A stretch of DNA of 64,000 nucleotides from Pseudomonas fluorescens. Lineage in GTDB: Bacteria; Pseudomonadota; Gammaproteobacteria; Pseudomonadales; Pseudomonadaceae. The position numbers and the translations under genes were made by a program. Every line of letters begins with the position of its first letter. Position 1 is the first letter of the stretch. Below the pieces are notes generated by a model, which saw only the letters and a program-made list of their open reading frames with translations, searched no databases and was not told the DNA's origin. The stretch is taken from assembly GCF_000968015.1 (NCBI RefSeq), contig NZ_LACH01000055.1, forward strand, positions 1 through 64,000, read 5' to 3'. Below are positions 8,214 through 16,830 of the stretch, in pieces.

Positions 8214-9097
8214 GCCAGGTATCGCCGAAACCACACCAGCGTCCGGTCCCAGGCCAGCTTGGCCGCAGCTTCATCGTATCGAGGCGTGGAATCGTTATGG
8301 AAACCATGGTTGGCGCCGGGGTAAATGTAGGCTTCATAGGTCTTGCCCGCAGCTTTCAGTGCCTTCTCATAGGCGGGCCAGCCTTCGTTGATGCGCGTAT
8401 CCAGTTCACCGTAATGAAGCATCACCGGCGCCTTGATTCGGGCGACATCCTTGGCTTCTGGCTGACGGCCATAAAAGGACACTGCCGCCCCCAGTTCCGG
8501 ATAAGCCACGGCCGCCGCATTGACGACGCCACCGCCGTAGCAGAACCCGGTGATGCCGACTTTTCCAGTGGTCGCGTCATGCTTCATCAACCACTCGATG
8601 GCAGCGAAAAAGTCATTCATGAGCTTTTCCGGGTCGACGGTCGCCTGCAACTCCCGGCCTTTGTCATCATTGCCAGGATAGCCGCCCACCGACGTCAGGC
8701 CATCAGGAGCGAGGGCGATGAAGCCTGCCTTGGCCACACGCCGCGCGACGTCCTCGATGTAAGGGTTGAGCCCGCGATTCTCATGCACGACCACCACCGC
8801 CGGCACCTTGCCGGTGGCTTTCGCCGGGCGCACCAGATAGCCACGAACCTGCCCGTTGCCCTTGGGGGAGGGATAGGTGATGTACTCGGCAACAATGTCC
8901 GGGTCGGTAAATTCCACCTGTTCGGCAAGCGCATAGTTCGGGCTCAGGGCGGCGAGCAGGGCGCTGGCGGTCAAACCACCCAAGGTGAACAACGCCGCCC
9001 GATCCAGAAACTCACGCCGGTTGATCTTGCCGTGGGCGTAGTAGTCGTACAGTTCGAGCAGTTCCGGGGCAAAGTCTTTCGCAGTGAGACGGGTCAT
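8210..9097 (-). CDS. Dienelactone hydrolase family protein, Tat-exported
   Basis: A 295-residue alpha/beta hydrolase of the DLH family. The catalytic triad is visible: Cys186 in GFCYGGG, Asp233 in GELDTR and His264 in GANHGF. Residues 27-57 contain a twin-arginine signal (NRREFLDRAALF, then a hydrophobic stretch ending ALA), so the enzyme is probably exported folded to the periplasm, as in other YghX-like DLH proteins of proteobacteria. The physiological ester or lactone substrate is unknown. It is transcribed alone, converging with mug. Confidence 0.88.
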   Translation of the reverse strand: MTRLTAKDFAPELLELYDYYAHGKINRREFLDRAALFTLGGLTASALLAALSPNYALAEQVEFTDPDIVAEYITYPSPKGNGQVRGYLVRPAKATGKVPAVVVVHENRGLNPYIEDVARRVAKAGFIALAPDGLTSVGGYPGNDDKGRELQATVDPEKLMNDFFAAIEWLMKHDATTGKVGITGFCYGGGVVNAAAVAYPELGAAVSFYGRQPEAKDVARIKAPVMLHYGELDTRINEGWPAYEKALKAAGKTYEAYIYPGANHGFHNDSTPRYDEAAAKLAWDRTLVWFRRYLA

Positions 9098-9185
9098 CTG
9101 TGCGCTTCCTCTTGGGCGGGTCGATTGCTCTGTTGGCTGGACAGCATGGGCGATACCTATCGAGCGTAGCTGCCCACAAAAAAAA

Positions 9186-9200
9186 GAGGCCGGAGCCTCT
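9186..9200 (-). terminator. glcB-side terminator hairpin, distal copy
   Basis: On the minus strand AGAGGC-TCCG-GCCTCT is followed by a long run of T (9185 downwards). This is the functional half of the terminator for the glc operon. A second partial copy (GGCCGGAGCCTC, 9356-9367) lies on the other side of element B, created by the target duplication, so transcription must cross element B before reaching the T-run. Confidence 0.75.
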
Positions 9201-9355
9201 AATGCTGATCAGTTAAGGATTTGAACACCGCTATCCTTGTGGGAGCGAGCTTGCTCGCGATAGCGGACTGGCAGACAACGTAAGTGTTGAATGTAAGACC
9301 GCCATCGCGAGCAAGCTCGCTCCCACAGGTTCCTCGGCTTAACTGACTGGTGTCA
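9200..9355. mobile_element. 156-bp MITE with IS4-type ends enclosing a REP pair (element B)
   Basis: The left end is TAATGCTGATCAGTTAAG (9200-9217). The right end (9338-9355) is a diverged complement, 11 of 18 matching, with the inner CAGTTAAG block intact. A perfect 12-bp direct repeat GGCCGGAGCCTC flanks it (9188-9199 and 9356-9367). The interior is two inverted REP units: GTGGGAGCGAGCTTGCTCGC near 9239-9258 and its complement near 9305-9325. No coding capacity. It is inserted inside the terminator hairpin of the glc operon. Confidence 0.78.
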
Positions 9356-9385
9356 GGCCGGAGCCTCTTCTTTTGTTCCCTCTGC

Positions 9386-11581
9386 TTACACCCTCGACTG
9401 CTTGAACGCGAGCCGGAATTTATGCAACAGCGGTTCGGTATAACCATTGGGTTGTGCGCGTCCCTCGAACACCAATGCGCAGGCCGCTTGAAATGCAACC
9501 GACTGCTCGAAGTCCGGCGCCATTGGCGTGTAGATCGGATCACCGGCGTTCTGCTCATCGACGACCCGCGCCATGCGCTGCAATATCTCGACCGTCTGAT
9601 CCTTGGTGATTACCCCGTGTCGCAGCCAGTTGGCCATGTGCTGACTGGAAATGCGCAAGGTCGCGCGATCTTCCATCAGGCCCACGTTATGGATGTCGGG
9701 CACCTTCGAGCAGCCAATCCCTTGTTCGACCCAACGCACCACATACCCCAGCAAGCCTTGGGCATTGTTTTCGACTTCCTGACGAATCTCATCGGCCGAC
9801 CAGGATGGCTCGGTGACGACCGGCACGCTGAGCAAGCCGTCCAGAAGTGCCGGGCTGGCGCCACCGAAGTCCGTTGTTTCAAGGGACTCCTGCACCGAAC
9901 GCACGTTGACCTGGTGGTAATGCAGCGCGTGCAAGGTGGCGGCGGTCGGCGAGGGCACCCATGCGGTATTTGCGCCTGCTTTGGGGTGGGCGATTTTTTG
10001 TTTGAGCATATCGGCCATCCGGTCCGGCATGGCCCACATGCCTTTGCCGATCTGCGCCCGCCCACGCAATCCACAGTCCAGGCCGACGAGCACGTTGTTG
10101 CGCTCGTAGGCCTCGATCCACGCGGTATTTTTCATGTCACCCTTGCGCAGCATCGCGCCTGCTTCCATGGCGGTGTGCATCTCGTCGCCGGTGCGATCCA
10201 GGAAACCGGTGTTGATGAACGCGACCCGTGAAGAAGCTGCGGCGATGCAGGCCTTGAGGTTGACGCTGGTGCGCCGCTCCTCGTCCATGATGCCCATTTT
10301 CAACGTATGACGTTCCAGCTGGAGCAGCTCTTCGATGTGGCTGAACAATTGCTCGGCGAAGGCCACTTCGGCGGGGCCGTGCATTTTCGGTTTGACGATG
10401 TAGACGCTACCGGTGCGGGAATTGCCGCGGCGTTGCAGGTCATGCAGGGCAATCAGGCAGGTGATGACGCCGTCGAGAATGCCCTCCGGGATTTCCAGTC
10501 CGTCCTTGTCGAGAATCGCCGGACTGGTCATCAGGTGCCCGACGTTGCGGATGAACAGCAACGACCGCCCGTGCAGCGTCAGTGAGCGGCCATCGGCGGC
10601 GGTGTACTCGCGGTCCGGGTTCAATTGTCGAGTGATGGTTTTACCGTTTTTCTCAAGGTCCTCTTTCAGGTCGCCCTTCATCAAACCCAGCCAGTTGCGG
10701 TACACCTGCACCTTGTCATCGGCATCGACCGCCGCGACCGAGTCTTCACAATCAATGATGGTCGAGAGCGCTGCTTCAATCAGCAGGTCCTTGACCCCAG
10801 CGGCGTCAGCCTGACCGATGACACTCTGGCGATCGATCTGAATCTCGACGTGCAGATCGTTGTTTTTCAGCAGGATGGCCGTGGGGTCAGAGAGCGAACC
10901 CTGATAACCGATGTACTGCGCGGCGTTCGATAAGCCGGTTTGACTGCCGTCATTCAAGTTGGCTTCCAGGGTGCCGTTGTCGATCCGGTAGCGTGACACC
11001 GCTGCATGGGAGCCGCTGCTCAAGGGGAATGCCTGATCCAGAAACGTCCGTGCAAACGCGATGACTTTCGCCCCGCGCACCGGGTTGTAAGTCCGGCCCG
11101 GTTCGGCACCGCCATCATCAGAAATCACATCGGTGCCGTAGAGCGCGTCGTACAGCGAGCCCCAACGAGCATTGGCGGCATTCAGCGCATAACGCGCGTT
11201 GACCGCCGGGACGACCAGTTGCGGTCCGGCCTGCACACTGATTTCTGTATCGACGTTTTCGGTGCTGACCTTGACGTCTGCGGGTTGCGGTTGCAGGTAA
11301 CCGATACCGCTCAGGAAGCTGCGATAAGCCGGCATGTCTGTCACCGGTCCCGGGTGGGCGCGGTGCCAGATGTCCAGTTCGGTTTGCAGGCGATCACGTT
11401 CAGCCAGCAGCGCGCGGTTAAGAGGTGCCAGTTCATGCACCAGTGCGGCGAAACCACTCCAGAACGCTTGAGGGGCCAGGCCGGTTCCCGGCAGCACGTC
11501 CAGATCAACGAAACGTTGCAAGACAGGCGCGACCTTGAGGCCTTGGCAGTTCACGAATTCGGTCACTTTTTGCATCTCCAT
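9386..11581 (-). CDS. glcB: Malate synthase G
   Basis: About 731 residues, the usual size of the G isoform. It condenses glyoxylate with acetyl-CoA to malate in the cytoplasm, using the glyoxylate made by GlcDEF. Recognisable segments are PGTGLAPQAFWSGF near the N-terminus, RNVGHLMTSPAI, GIMDEERRTSVNLKACI (the catalytic barrel) and AFINTGFLDRTGDEMHT. Last gene of the glcDEFG-B operon. The start is uncertain: ATGs at 11581 and 11575 and a GTG at 11614 are possible and none has a good ribosome site; the family's N-terminus fits 11581 or 11575. Its terminator carries the element B insertion. Confidence 0.93.
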   Translation of the reverse strand: MEMQKVTEFVNCQGLKVAPVLQRFVDLDVLPGTGLAPQAFWSGFAALVHELAPLNRALLAERDRLQTELDIWHRAHPGPVTDMPAYRSFLSGIGYLQPQPADVKVSTENVDTEISVQAGPQLVVPAVNARYALNAANARWGSLYDALYGTDVISDDGGAEPGRTYNPVRGAKVIAFARTFLDQAFPLSSGSHAAVSRYRIDNGTLEANLNDGSQTGLSNAAQYIGYQGSLSDPTAILLKNNDLHVEIQIDRQSVIGQADAAGVKDLLIEAALSTIIDCEDSVAAVDADDKVQVYRNWLGLMKGDLKEDLEKNGKTITRQLNPDREYTAADGRSLTLHGRSLLFIRNVGHLMTSPAILDKDGLEIPEGILDGVITCLIALHDLQRRGNSRTGSVYIVKPKMHGPAEVAFAEQLFSHIEELLQLERHTLKMGIMDEERRTSVNLKACIAAASSRVAFINTGFLDRTGDEMHTAMEAGAMLRKGDMKNTAWIEAYERNNVLVGLDCGLRGRAQIGKGMWAMPDRMADMLKQKIAHPKAGANTAWVPSPTAATLHALHYHQVNVRSVQESLETTDFGGASPALLDGLLSVPVVTEPSWSADEIRQEVENNAQGLLGYVVRWVEQGIGCSKVPDIHNVGLMEDRATLRISSQHMANWLRHGVITKDQTVEILQRMARVVDEQNAGDPIYTPMAPDFEQSVAFQAACALVFEGRAQPNGYTEPLLHKFRLAFKQSRV

Positions 11582-11621
11582 CACACAGTATTTATCGAGC
11601 AACGACAGCGTCACGTTCAGT

Positions 11622-12023
11622 TCACTTCAGGCATTGCGCGCCGGCCTTGGCCACTTGGGCATCCTGTTCGGCCTTGACCCCGGACACGCCGACCGCGCCG
11701 ATCACCTGGCCGTCGACGATGATTGGCACGCCGCCCTCAAGGGACGTCAGCAATGGCGCGGACAAAAAGGCGTGGCGTCCACCATTGACCATCTCTTCAT
11801 AGCCTTTGGATTCGCGCCGCCCCAGGGCCGAGGTGCGGGCCTTTTCGGTGGCGATGTAGGCGCCAATCGGAGCGCACCCATCGAGGCGTTCGAGAGCCAG
11901 GGGATGGCCGCCGTCATCGACAATCACGATGGTCACGGCCCATTGGTTGTTCTGCGCTTCGGTGCGTGCCGCCGCGAGGATTTGGCTGACTTCGGTCTGG
12001 CTCAGTACGGCTTTGCTTTTCAT
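11622..12023 (-). CDS. glcG: GlcG/HbpS family (DUF336) protein
   Basis: A 133-residue single-domain protein of the GlcG/HbpS family (residues about 5-130, with the conserved VTIVIVDDGGHPLALERLDGC and the GGVPIIVDGQVIGAVGVSG glycine-rich segment). Members elsewhere bind haem or corrinoids, but the role of GlcG in glycolate use is not established. It sits between glcF and glcB exactly as in the E. coli glc operon, and its ATG overlaps the glcF stop by 4 bases (ATGA), indicating translational coupling. Confidence 0.9.
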   Translation of the reverse strand: MKSKAVLSQTEVSQILAAARTEAQNNQWAVTIVIVDDGGHPLALERLDGCAPIGAYIATEKARTSALGRRESKGYEEMVNGGRHAFLSAPLLTSLEGGVPIIVDGQVIGAVGVSGVKAEQDAQVAKAGAQCLK

Positions 12024-13261
12024 GAGGATTCTCCAGTGCTCGTTTGGGGCAAGGCGGCTTCGACTAATTCGATCCAGTGCCTGACAGGGGTTCGGCCCGC
12101 ACCGTCGAGGTGGGACTGACAGCCGATATTGGCCGTGACAATGACTTCGGGATGTCCGCTTTCCAGCGCGTTGAGCTTGTTGTCGCGCAGTTGCCGGGAC
12201 AGTTCAGGTTGGGTCAGCGAGTAAGTGCCCGCCGAGCCGCAACACAGGTGACTGTCGGTAACAGGCGTGAGGTTGAAGCCCAGGCTGGTCAGAATCGCTT
12301 CCACTGCGCCGCCCAGTTTCTGCGCGTGCTGCAAGGTGCAGGGGCAATGAAAGGCCAGGCGTTGGGCGCTGTGGATACCGAGCTTTTCCAATGGCTCGTC
12401 GCGCAGCACTTCGACCAGATCCTTGGCCAGCGCACTGACCTTTTTCGCCTTCTCGGCATAGGCCGGGTCGGTGCTGAGCAGGTGACCATAATCCTTGATG
12501 AAGGCACCGCAACCGCTGGCGGTTTGCACGATGGCTTCGGCACCGTTTTCAATGCTTGGCCACCACGCATCAATGTTGCGACGGGCGCGATCCAGGCCGG
12601 CCGCCTGAGCGTCGAGGTGATAATCCACGGCGCCGCAGCACCCAGCTTCGCGGGTCGGTGTGACGCTGATCCCCAGTCGATCCAGTACTCGGGCGGCGGC
12701 CGCGTTGGTATTGGGTGACAGACTCGGTTGCACGCAGCCTTCGAGCATCAGCACCTGCCGGGCGTGTCGAGTGACCGGGCGCGGCTTGGCCGGATAGATG
12801 CGGCGAGGCAACTTTATCTGCAAGGTGTTGGGCAACAATGCCCGGAACACCTGACCGCTGCTGACCAGTCCTTTGAACAGCGCAGGATTGGGTACGACGC
12901 TGCGCAGTCCCTCGCGCAATAACCGCTGACCGAGTGGGCGCGGCACCGCCGCATCGACCACCGCCCGGCCGATGTCCAGCAAGTTGTGGTAGTCGACGCC
13001 GGAAGGGCAGGTGGTTTCGCAGTTACGACACGACAGGCAGCGATCCAGGTGTTGTTGGGTCTTTTGCGTGACTTCGTTGCCCTCCAGAACCTGCTTGATC
13101 AGGTAGATGCGGCCCCGCGGTCCGTCCAGTTCATCGCCCAGCAATTGATAGGTCGGGCAGGTGGCATTGCAGAAACCGCAGTGCACGCAGGTGCGCAAGA
13201 TGCTTTCGGCTTCTTCGGCGCGGGGCAGTTGGCGGGCGTGTTCGCTCAAAGTGGTCTGCAT
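12020..13261 (-). CDS. glcF: Glycolate oxidase iron-sulfur subunit
   Basis: A 413-residue subunit of the membrane-associated glycolate dehydrogenase GlcDEF, passing electrons from the flavin subunits towards the quinone pool. Two ferredoxin-like [4Fe-4S] motifs are near the N-terminus (CVHCGFCNATCPTYQ and CLSCRNCETTCPSGV, about residues 26-85). Two C-terminal CCG-domain segments follow (EAGCCGAVDYH, and HLCCGSAGTYS). Starts 3 bp after the glcE stop region and overlaps glcG by 4 bases. Typical length and order for the family. Confidence 0.95.
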   Translation of the reverse strand: MQTTLSEHARQLPRAEEAESILRTCVHCGFCNATCPTYQLLGDELDGPRGRIYLIKQVLEGNEVTQKTQQHLDRCLSCRNCETTCPSGVDYHNLLDIGRAVVDAAVPRPLGQRLLREGLRSVVPNPALFKGLVSSGQVFRALLPNTLQIKLPRRIYPAKPRPVTRHARQVLMLEGCVQPSLSPNTNAAAARVLDRLGISVTPTREAGCCGAVDYHLDAQAAGLDRARRNIDAWWPSIENGAEAIVQTASGCGAFIKDYGHLLSTDPAYAEKAKKVSALAKDLVEVLRDEPLEKLGIHSAQRLAFHCPCTLQHAQKLGGAVEAILTSLGFNLTPVTDSHLCCGSAGTYSLTQPELSRQLRDNKLNALESGHPEVIVTANIGCQSHLDGAGRTPVRHWIELVEAALPQTSTGESS

Positions 13262-13264
13262 GGG

Positions 13265-14329
13265 TCAAAGCTCCGCGTACAGGCGCCCGGGGTTGAAGAT
13301 GCCCTGAGGATCGAGTTGTTGCTTCAAGTTCCGGTGGTAGCGCATCAATGCGGCTGGCAACGGTTGGAACGGGCTGTCGATCAGGCCATGGGTGTAGCAG
13401 GTCACATGCCCGCCGACTTCTTCGACGATCGAGCGAACGAATGCTGCCTCTGCGTCGGATTTGAGCCAGCGCTGCGCACCGCCCCAATCGAGCAACTGAC
13501 GGCCAGGCAGGGAAAGCCGAGGCGTGTTGTGAGGGACGGACAGGCGCCAAAGTGCCTGGTCCTCATCGAAGAAACTCAATCGATGTTCGTTGAGATCATC
13601 CCAATATGAAGCGTCCAGCAACTCGCCGCCGAGTCGGTCATGAGCCGCCGCCACCGAGCCTTCGCCACCCTCAAGCCGCAGGTGCAGGCGCTGCCCATCG
13701 TGGCACGCCGCGCTGATCGGCAGCGGCTGTTGTCCCCATTCCGCGAGGCGCAGCAAGGCGCGATCGCTGTCCATCTCCAGGCTGATGCTTAACGCTTGGC
13801 GCGGCTTGGGCAGGACCTTGAGCGAGACTTCGGTGATCACGCCGAGCGAGCCGTAGCTGCCGGCCATCAAGCGCGACAGGTCGTAGCCGGCGACGTTTTT
13901 CATGACTTCGCCACCGAAGCGTAAATGCTTGCCATGACCGGTGATGACCCGTGTCCCGAGGACGAAGTCCCTGACGGACCCGGACCAGGGACGCCGTGGT
14001 CCCGACAGCCCGCTGGCGATCATTCCGCCGACCGTCGCGCCGTCGCCGAAGGAGGGCGGTTCGCAGGGCAGCATCTGCTGCGCCGCGTCCAACACTTCAG
14101 CCAGTTCTGCCAATGGGGTGCCGCAGCGAACGGTGATCACCAGCTCGGTCGGGTCGTAGCTGACGATGCCTCGGTGGCTGCGCGTGTCGAGCACTTCGCC
14201 CGCCACGATGCGTCCAAGAAACGCCTTGCTGTTGGAGCCTTGAATGCGCAACGGCGTAGCGTTTTGCAGCGCCTGGTTGACCTGCTCCAGCAGCGAGGCG
14301 CTGTCGTCGATATCGTGTTCGCTGCGCAT
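13265..14329 (-). CDS. glcE: Glycolate oxidase FAD-binding subunit
   Basis: A 354-residue FAD-binding (PCMH-type) protein, the shorter flavin-domain paralogue of GlcD. The FAD-binding region includes GSNSKAFLG near residue 32 and the GDGATVGGMIASGLSGPRRP segment near residue 96, with KNVAGYDLSRLMAGSYGSLGVITEVSLKVLP further on. It is required with GlcD and GlcF for glycolate oxidation. Its start codon overlaps the glcD stop by one base, so expression is coupled. Confidence 0.95.
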   Translation of the reverse strand: MRSEHDIDDSASLLEQVNQALQNATPLRIQGSNSKAFLGRIVAGEVLDTRSHRGIVSYDPTELVITVRCGTPLAELAEVLDAAQQMLPCEPPSFGDGATVGGMIASGLSGPRRPWSGSVRDFVLGTRVITGHGKHLRFGGEVMKNVAGYDLSRLMAGSYGSLGVITEVSLKVLPKPRQALSISLEMDSDRALLRLAEWGQQPLPISAACHDGQRLHLRLEGGEGSVAAAHDRLGGELLDASYWDDLNEHRLSFFDEDQALWRLSVPHNTPRLSLPGRQLLDWGGAQRWLKSDAEAAFVRSIVEEVGGHVTCYTHGLIDSPFQPLPAALMRYHRNLKQQLDPQGIFNPGRLYAEL

Positions 14330-15828
14330 CAGAAACGCTCCAGTTCAGGGAAGGGCAACTGACCCATGTGAACGTGCATGGCGCCGAACTCGGCGCAGCG
14401 GTGCAGCGTCGGAATGTTCTTGCCGGGGTTGAGCAAGCCACTCGGATCGAAGGCGGCTTTGACGGCATGGAACACGGTCAGCTCATCGCTATTGAACTGC
14501 GCACACATCTGATTGATTTTCTCCCGGCCCACGCCGTGTTCACCGGTAATGCTGCCACCGACCTTCACGCACAATTCGAGGATCTTGCCGCCCAGTGTTT
14601 CGGCGCGATCGAGTTCGCCCGGTTGGTTGGCATCGAACAGAATCAGCGGGTGCATGTTGCCGTCACCGGCGTGAAAAACGTTGGCCACCCGCAGGCCGTA
14701 CTCGGCCGACAATGCGGCGATCGCCTGCAGCACACCGGGCAACTCGCGGCGAGGAATCGTTCCGTCCATGCAGTAATAATCCGGTGAGAGACGGCCCACC
14801 GCCGGAAAGGCATTCTTGCGTCCAGCCCAGAAACGCACGCGTTCGGCTTCATCGCGGGCCTGGCGCACTTCGGTGGCACCGGCCTGTTCCAGCACCTGGC
14901 GCACGCGGTCGCAGTCATCATGAACGTCGGCTTCAACGCCATCGAGCTCACACAGCAAAATGGCTTCGGCGTCGACCGGATAGCCGGCGTGGATGAAGTC
15001 TTCGGCTGCGCGAATGGCCAGGTTGTCCATCATTTCCAGGCCACCGGGGATGATGCCGGCGGCAATAATGTCACCCACCGCACGGCCAGCCTTCTCGACG
15101 GAATCGAACGCCGCCAGCAGCACTTTGGCGGTCTGGGGTTTGGGCAGCAGTTTGACCGTGACTTCGGTGATGACACCGAGCATGCCTTCGGAACCGGTGA
15201 ACAATGCCAGCAGATCGAAGCCCGGAGAATCGAGCGCCTGGGAACCCAGGGACAGGTGTTCGCCGTCGGCGGTGAGGATGTCGACCTTGAGCAGGTTGTG
15301 CACGGTCAGCCCGTACTTCAGGCAATGCACGCCACCGGCGTTTTCCGCCACATTACCGCCGATTGAACAGGCGATCTGCGAGGAAGGGTCCGGCGCGTAG
15401 TACAAGCCAAACGGCGCGGCTGCCTGGGAAATCGCCAGATTGCGCACCCCCGGCTGAACCCGAGCCGTGCGGGCGGCGGGGTCGATGTGCAGAATATTAT
15501 TGAAGCGCGCCATCACCAGCAGCACGCCTTTTTCCAGCGGCAATGCACCGCCGGACAAACCGGTCCCGGCACCGCGGGCGACCACCGCGACCTGTCGCTC
15601 ATGGCAGAGCCGAAGCACGCCTTGCACCTCGTCGATGTGACGCGGCAGCACCACCAGCATCGGTGTGGTGCGGTAAGCAGACAGTCCGTCGCATTCGTAC
15701 GGTTTGAGCTCTTCCTGTTGATGCAGGACTTCCAGATCCGGCCACTGCGTGTGCAGGGCTTGCAGCAAGGCAGCTCTGTCGACATCAGGCAGGACGCCGT
15801 CGACGCGTTCATCGTAAAGAATGTTCAT
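14329..15828 (-). CDS. glcD: Glycolate oxidase catalytic subunit GlcD
   Basis: A 499-residue FAD-linked oxidase that turns glycolate into glyoxylate. The N-terminal PCMH FAD-binding domain has VVARGAGTGLSGGALP near residue 82 and the C-terminal FAD-oxidase domain contains HAGDGNMHP and GSITGEHGVGREK. First gene of the glc operon; the only ribosome-site-like sequence, GAGGG, is rather far (13 bases) from the ATG. The divergent glcC and the paired operators in 15829-16062 indicate activation by GlcC in the presence of glycolate. Confidence 0.96.
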   Translation of the reverse strand: MNILYDERVDGVLPDVDRAALLQALHTQWPDLEVLHQQEELKPYECDGLSAYRTTPMLVVLPRHIDEVQGVLRLCHERQVAVVARGAGTGLSGGALPLEKGVLLVMARFNNILHIDPAARTARVQPGVRNLAISQAAAPFGLYYAPDPSSQIACSIGGNVAENAGGVHCLKYGLTVHNLLKVDILTADGEHLSLGSQALDSPGFDLLALFTGSEGMLGVITEVTVKLLPKPQTAKVLLAAFDSVEKAGRAVGDIIAAGIIPGGLEMMDNLAIRAAEDFIHAGYPVDAEAILLCELDGVEADVHDDCDRVRQVLEQAGATEVRQARDEAERVRFWAGRKNAFPAVGRLSPDYYCMDGTIPRRELPGVLQAIAALSAEYGLRVANVFHAGDGNMHPLILFDANQPGELDRAETLGGKILELCVKVGGSITGEHGVGREKINQMCAQFNSDELTVFHAVKAAFDPSGLLNPGKNIPTLHRCAEFGAMHVHMGQLPFPELERF

Positions 15829-15931
15829 AGTCGGTTGACGACCCTCAGTTGTTTTTATAGGAGGTCTGTGTCCGTTTACCGCTGACTTGCATCATTGGCC
15901 TGAGGCGTTCTACTGTCTATGTGTTGTTTGG

Positions 15932-15944
15932 CTGGTCGAACCAG
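15932..15944. promoter_or_regulatory. GlcC/FadR-type operator, glcD side
   Basis: CTGGTCGAACCAG is a perfect palindrome around TGGTCGAACCA, matching the TGGTN3ACCA half-site pattern of the FadR branch of GntR regulators to which GlcC belongs. It lies about 104 bp upstream of glcD. A second site is 107 bp away, centre to centre. Confidence 0.7.
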
Positions 15945-16038
15945 TTTTTTATTTGATGGTTTTTTATTTATGCAAAAAAACAGTTTTAAAACATTGGCTT
16001 ATGTTGGTGTTTGAACATTTTTGGTTTTGGCAGTGAGG

Positions 16039-16051
16039 CTGGTCATACCAG
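16039..16051. promoter_or_regulatory. GlcC/FadR-type operator, glcC side
   Basis: CTGGTCATACCAG, the second TGGTN3ACCA site, ends 11 bp before the glcC start and would block or modulate glcC expression (autoregulation). The DNA between the two sites is rich in A/T tracts and may be bent, for instance by IHF. Confidence 0.7.
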
Positions 16052-16062
16052 TTGGAGAGTCG

Positions 16063-16830
16063 ATGGAAAAGGCAGAAACGAGCCGCAATCCACAAGTCGC
16101 AGACGTGGTCTGTGAACGCATCGAACGGCTGATCGTGGACGGGGTACTCAAGACCGGGCAACTATTGCCGTCGGAGCGTCGTCTGACCGAGAAACTCGGC
16201 GTTTCACGCACGGCGCTTCGCGAGGGCCTGAAGCTGTTGCGCGCTCGCGGGATTATCAAGACAGAGCAGGGCAAAGGTTCATTTGTCGCCGACCTTTCGG
16301 GTCACGGTGCTGCGTCGCCGCTGATGCACTTGTTCAGCTCACAGCCTCGCACGCTCTACGATTTGTTTGAGGTCCGCAGCCTGCTCGAAGGCGAGTCCGC
16401 ACGCTTGGCGGCGTTGCGCGGAACCGACGCCGACTTTGTCCTCATCACCCGCAGCTACGAGGCGTTGCTCAATGCCCATAGTCGTTCGCTGGAGGCGTCC
16501 GAACACGCCCGGCTCGATCATGCATTTCACCTGGCGATTTGCGAGGCCTCGCATAACCCGGTGCTGGTGCAGACCTTGCGCTCGCTGACGGATTTGCTGC
16601 TGAGCACGGTGTTTGCCTCGGTCAACAACCTCTACCACCGCGATCCGCAAAAGCGTCAGATCGACCGTCAACATGCGCGGCTCTACAACGCCGTCACCGG
16701 CCGTATGCCGGAACAGGCGCGCAAGGCGGCCATCGCGCACATCCAGAGCATCTGCGAGAACCTCAAGGAAATCGAAAGCGAAGAACAACGTCTGGTTCGG
16801 GCCACGCTGCGACTTGAGGGGTGGGCGTAA
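16063..16830 (+). CDS. glcC: GntR/FadR family regulator of glycolate utilisation
   Basis: A 255-residue GntR-type regulator. The winged helix-turn-helix covers residues 10-75 (DVVCERIERLIVDGVLKTGQ, LPSERRLTEKLGVSRTALREGL), followed by an FCD ligand-binding domain with metal or ligand histidines (ARLDHAFHLAICEASHNP). Divergent from glcDEFGB, the arrangement of E. coli glcC, and preceded by a TGGTN3ACCA operator. ATG 16063 has GGAGAG 5 bases upstream. Its stop overlaps the following LysR start (TAATG), an unusual coupling of two regulators. Confidence 0.92.
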   Translation: MEKAETSRNPQVADVVCERIERLIVDGVLKTGQLLPSERRLTEKLGVSRTALREGLKLLRARGIIKTEQGKGSFVADLSGHGAASPLMHLFSSQPRTLYDLFEVRSLLEGESARLAALRGTDADFVLITRSYEALLNAHSRSLEASEHARLDHAFHLAICEASHNPVLVQTLRSLTDLLLSTVFASVNNLYHRDPQKRQIDRQHARLYNAVTGRMPEQARKAAIAHIQSICENLKEIESEEQRLVRATLRLEGWA

